Program-made: the position numbers and the translations under genes
The notes under the pieces: model-generated
Told to the model about the DNA's origin: nothing
Database searches by the model: none
Seen by the model: the letters and a program-made list of their open reading frames with translations, nothing else
In this document: one piece after another, positions 60,873 to 64,000 of the stretch
How positions within the stretch are numbered: the first letter of the stretch is position 1
Layout: the number at the start of each line of letters is the position of its first letter
DNA from: Miscanthus floridulus
Lineage: Eukaryota; Streptophyta; Magnoliopsida; Poales; Poaceae
NCBI RefSeq assembly: GCF_019320115.1
Contig: NC_089583.1
Span: 74,727,368-74,791,367, forward strand
Length of the DNA stretch: 64,000 bases
Direction: 5' to 3'

Positions 60873-61403
60873 ATGGCTCGTACCAAGGTAACGCCCCAGT
60901 AAGTCCATTGGACCCAAAGGAGTTCCTCGTCACTAGCTTGCCCCTAGAAGTGATGGTGCTAGCAGTAGCAGCTTTAGGCCTAATCCCTAGGCTAAGGTAT
61001 AGAGGTTTCAGCAGAGTTAGCATAGGCTACTAGAGATAGGGCCTTGGATGCCATCTAGGTGGGCAAGTTATAAGGATCAATTGAGGTGTCGCACCACCGC
61101 TCATAAGAACTATGAGCGTATGTTAGTTCATATGGTGGAAGGAAGAAATGAAGCTTGGCATAGAGAAGATGTGGCTAGAGCCCGAGCTCATGAGTTAGAG
61201 TTCTATGTAGAAGACTTAGAAGAATATTATACCAATCTACATGAAGAAGTCCATAGGTTGAACAATCTCCTGAATCCAAATCATGAGCCTCAAGTAGATG
61301 CAATGGACCCAAGTGTCATCATAGCAGATGACGATGATCCTGAAGAGGAAGAAGAAGAGGATCTAGAAGAAGTAGTCATGGTCAATGAAAGTGATGAGGA
61401 AGG
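60873..61403 (+). pseudogene. extra ORF of family B with histone H3-tail-like start and coiled coil
   Basis: The ATG at 60873 opens MARTKVT. One base later in frame (from 60901) comes KSIGPKGVPRH, a TAG (60934), LAPRSDGASSSSFRPNP, further stops, and from 61048 an open frame: MPSRWASYKDQLRCRTTAHK, a charged helix (61120-61260, including ARAHELEFYVEDLEEYYTNL and HEEVHRLNNLLNPNHE) and an acidic tail (DDDDPEEEEEEDLEE, NESDEEG). The helix, LNN motif and acidic tail match the extra ORF of element C in layout. The start resembles the histone H3 N-terminal tail (see findings). The frame is cut at 61403 by LTR D. Function unknown; the gag of this element is not in the window. Confidence 0.7.
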
Positions 61404-62364
61404 TGTAACAACCCAAAAATCCACACACCAAAAATCACAACTACAAAATTTTTGTTATAACCCCATGCAATGTTGAGTGACATCTATAGGAAGCCAACCC
61501 TAGGTGTTGCATTAGTTGTAAACCAACTAAACAATTTCATGAGCACGGCATGTCATTTGTTAATCATGTTTATTTAAATACTAACAAATGAAACATAGCA
61601 TACATTATTAACTCAAATGGTGATTTGGATTTTCATTTGTTTTATGTAATGCCTAACAACTCCTAAAAATAAATAAACCATAAAGTAATTATTAATCAAA
61701 CCAAAGAATAAATGCTTAAAGAGAAAACTATTTCCATTTTTTGTATAACAAAACTACACTTATTTTTGTTATACAAAATAGCTAAATAAATTCCTAATAT
61801 ATATATAAAAGAATGTTGTGGACCTCATACCAAAAACTCTAATGAATAAGGTACACCAATTATGAATTCAAATTCCAAAATCAAATTTGAATTTAAAAAA
61901 GGAGAAGAAAAATAAAAATAGAAAAAGAGAAAGAAAGGGGAAAAGGCCCATAGCTGGCTCGGCCTGCTCGACCCACTAGCGCGCAACAACAGCCGGCCCA
62001 GCCAGCCAGCTAGCAAGTCAGCCCAACTCACGCGGCCAACCCAGTAAGCAGCCCAGCGTGCTGCTCACGCCCACGCGCCTCCCAGCTTCGCTTGCTACCA
62101 CTGCCACCTAGACCCCACGTGTCAGCCGCACCCTGCCACTAGTGTCGTCTTCCTCCCCACTGCCGGCACCGCCTCTGACTAAGACCCGACCAAAGTGATA
62201 GGCGCTGGGCCCTAGGGTCATGTGAATCATCTGGCCCTACTCCCTTGGCACCGCGCCCACTGCAACCTCGTGCCAACCACCCACGCCGCGATGCCGTTCG
62301 ATGCCAATGGCGCATCGCCAACTATCTGCCCCGTCCACCATAGATGGAGCTCGGACCCTAGGGC

Positions 62365-62370
62365 TATAAA
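62365..62370 (+). promoter_or_regulatory. TATA box of LTR D
   Basis: GGGCTATAAAGCAATGCCC context, about 960 bp after the LTR start, followed by a C-rich leader with repeated CCACCACC. Comparable to the TATA of LTR B. Confidence 0.55.
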
Positions 62371-63479
62371 GCAATGCCCAGAGCCCTAGGGATTCCTCAG
62401 CCACCACCACCGCTTGGTGGCCCAATAGCTCGCACCGCACCAAGAGAAGGGGGCTAAGAAGGAGTTTGGAAGAGGGGGAGGCAAGCAGAGAGAGCTCGGA
62501 GGCACCGATCACCGAAGCCGGAGCACCACCCCACATGCCTACCCTGACAACGCACCTCACCACCGCGCCACCACCGAACACTGCCAGCACCACTCAGTGA
62601 GTCTTTTGGCTGAGACCTCCTCCTAGCCCTTGGACACCGTAGCAGAGCATGCGCACACCACGCTCCCGACGCCGCCGTCATGGCGCGGCCACCACTAGCG
62701 CACCCGGCCGCCTTGCTGGACTAGGACGTAGTTGTAGCACCACTGTGATGCCCGGAGGGTAGCCGCGTAGACCGAGACCCCGTTAGCCGGCCACAGCGTC
62801 CTAGCCACGAGCACCGAACCTCAGCCGGAGTTCTACCGTGCACCATCACCGCACACGGACTCCACCATGCCCAAAGGTCGTCGTCGACACATTACCCTGT
62901 CGCCCGCTAGCCGTATGAATGGGAACGGGGCACTCGGACCCCCTAGAACAACCCCTAGCTGCCCCGCTGGCGAGCACCGCCACGACCAAGCCGCCGACCA
63001 TCATGGCCAATGCCCTAGGAAGCCCTGGCCACCACCTAGACCCCACCATCGTGTTCGTCGAGGCCTGGTGAAGCTTTTCCCCACCTTAATTAGACGCCAG
63101 CATCGCCGTAGGAGCTCGCTGGTGAGCACACCACCAGCGGGAACGCACCAGGGATGGAAGCAGAGGGCTCCCCTCGCCGGCCGCACGTGCCTACACTCGA
63201 TGCACGTAGGCTAAGCCAAAGGGAAGAAGGGTGGACTCGGTCCACCAAAGACCAGCCAACGGTCCATGGACCATGAACATGAGTCCACCGTGAACCACGC
63301 AGTGTGGGCCGAATGGTAGACGAAGCCCTTGGCTATGACATGGCAGCGCCATAGCATGCCACATGGCAGGCTAAGCCTGGCCCAAATCCAGCCTCGTCTA
63401 GGCCCACCAAAGCCCAGTCGAGACCCAACCTAGTTGACCATTGACCGGTTAATGTTGATGGTTGACCTGGCCCCACATG

Positions 63480-63900
63480 TCAGCGACACAGAGACTCTGG
63501 ACCCACATGTCAGTAAGTGACGTCATGCTGATGTCATGACAATGTCACGTGGGTCCCACCTATTAGTAACAACACAGCCGAGGTGACGTCATGCTGATGT
63601 CACGGTAATGTCAGTTGCTGACGTCAGCAACTCTGGCCCCACCTGTCAGTGACCATGGCCCATTGATCATTAACACACCCGTTGACTTGACATTGACTTT
63701 GAACGGACCCACAAGTCAGTGACTCAAGAGCCTCTGGCCTCACCTGTTGGAACGGATGACGTTGATGATGTCATGCTGACGTCAAGCTGACATCAGTAGG
63801 ACCCCACCAGTGAGCTCGGAATCGAGATGATGACATCATGCTGATGTCATGCTGACGTCAGCATGCCACGTGGACCAGTCACAGCGTGACACGTGTCAGC
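63480..63900. promoter_or_regulatory. bZIP-type motif cluster in LTR D
   Basis: Five TGACGTCA octamers (63518, 63584, 63619, 63777, 63853) and three CACGTG G-boxes (63546, 63867, 63890) lie within about 380 bp. Three sites sit in longer perfect palindromes: 63614-63631 and 63848-63865 (18 bp each) and TGACACGTGTCA at 63887-63898. Near copies with one change (TGATGTCA, TGACATCA) fill the gaps. TGACGTCA and CACGTG are known plant bZIP binding sites. The cluster lies downstream of the TATA box, so it would act from inside the transcribed part, or serve another purpose. Confidence 0.7.
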
Positions 63901-64000
63901 CCAGGATTAATTCAGTCTTTTTCCATTTTCAGAGATGATTTAAACTTTGGAAATTCATAACTAATTCATACGACCTTAGAAAAATATGAAACTAGGACCA

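Larger units (their letters stand above)
61404..64000 (+). mobile_element. LTR of a further gypsy family (D), running past the window end
   Basis: Starts TGTAACAACCC after GAAGG (61399-61403, presumed target duplication) within the family-B extra ORF. 61404-61960 is AT-rich, 61960-62340 GC-rich, then a core promoter (TATAAA 62365), a GC-rich leader to about 63230, and an array of degenerate repeats rich in ACGT-core palindromes (63480-63900). At least 2.6 kb long; the right end is outside. Several GC-rich frames on both strands (62139-63214) have no recognisable content and are taken as chance. Confidence 0.75.

Noticed and set aside
60873..60948. A genuine host histone H3 gene fragment
   Set aside because: Similarity stops after about 21 residues, with a one-residue insertion, and the frame continues into the coiled-coil retrotransposon ORF directly after a primer site and leader. 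It is part of the element, not an H3 pseudogene.
62139..63214. Several 60-118-codon frames on both strands in LTR D
   Set aside because: GC-rich sequence has few stops; frames overlap on both strands, are rich in Arg, Pro and Ala, and show no family motif.

Overview
The window looks like plant nuclear DNA, most likely from a large-genome grass (panicoid is my guess). It is made of Ty3/gypsy LTR retrotransposons nested in one another, with LTRs of 3.5-4.6 kb, chromodomain integrases, tRNA-Met-type primer sites (TGGTATCAGAGC) and heavy stop-codon decay. I found no host gene, RNA gene or CRISPR array. The species cannot be fixed from sequence alone.

Layout. (1) 1-556 is the reverse transcriptase of an old Tat-type element, cut just after its YVDD box. 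(2) At 557 the LTR of a second family (called L1) begins and runs to about 3838. (3) Element A (LTR about 3869-5611, gag from 5648) follows. (4) A solo LTR of family B sits in the gag of A at 7282, with CTTTG target duplications. (5) Element C, a 20.3-kb Tekay/Del-type chromovirus, sits in the B LTR (9892-30221). It has two 4.6-kb LTRs, an extra coiled-coil ORF before gag, gag, protease, RT, RNase H, integrase and chromodomain. (6) A C-type solo LTR lies in antisense orientation in the RNase H of C (19413-23854), with perfect TTTGT target duplications.

The whole stack is present twice, head to tail: 1779-30609 and 30610-59419, about 28.8 kb each, with a blunt junction at 30609/30610. After the second unit the B LTR finishes (59937) and the gag of A resumes (59943-60386). 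Then comes a 5'-truncated B-family element with its own primer site and extra ORF (60387-61403). That ORF is cut at 61404 by the LTR of a further family, D, which runs to the window end.

Points that stand out: the 28.8-kb tandem duplication, with very uneven divergence between its halves; a start of the B-family extra ORF that resembles the histone H3 N-terminal tail; a dense bZIP-type motif cluster in the D LTR; antisense and sense LTR copies able to form long double-stranded RNA; and in-frame stops that are nearly all TAG in place of CAG or TGG, in several cases visible as CAG in one unit and TAG in the other. No element here looks able to move by itself: every pol and gag frame is broken.
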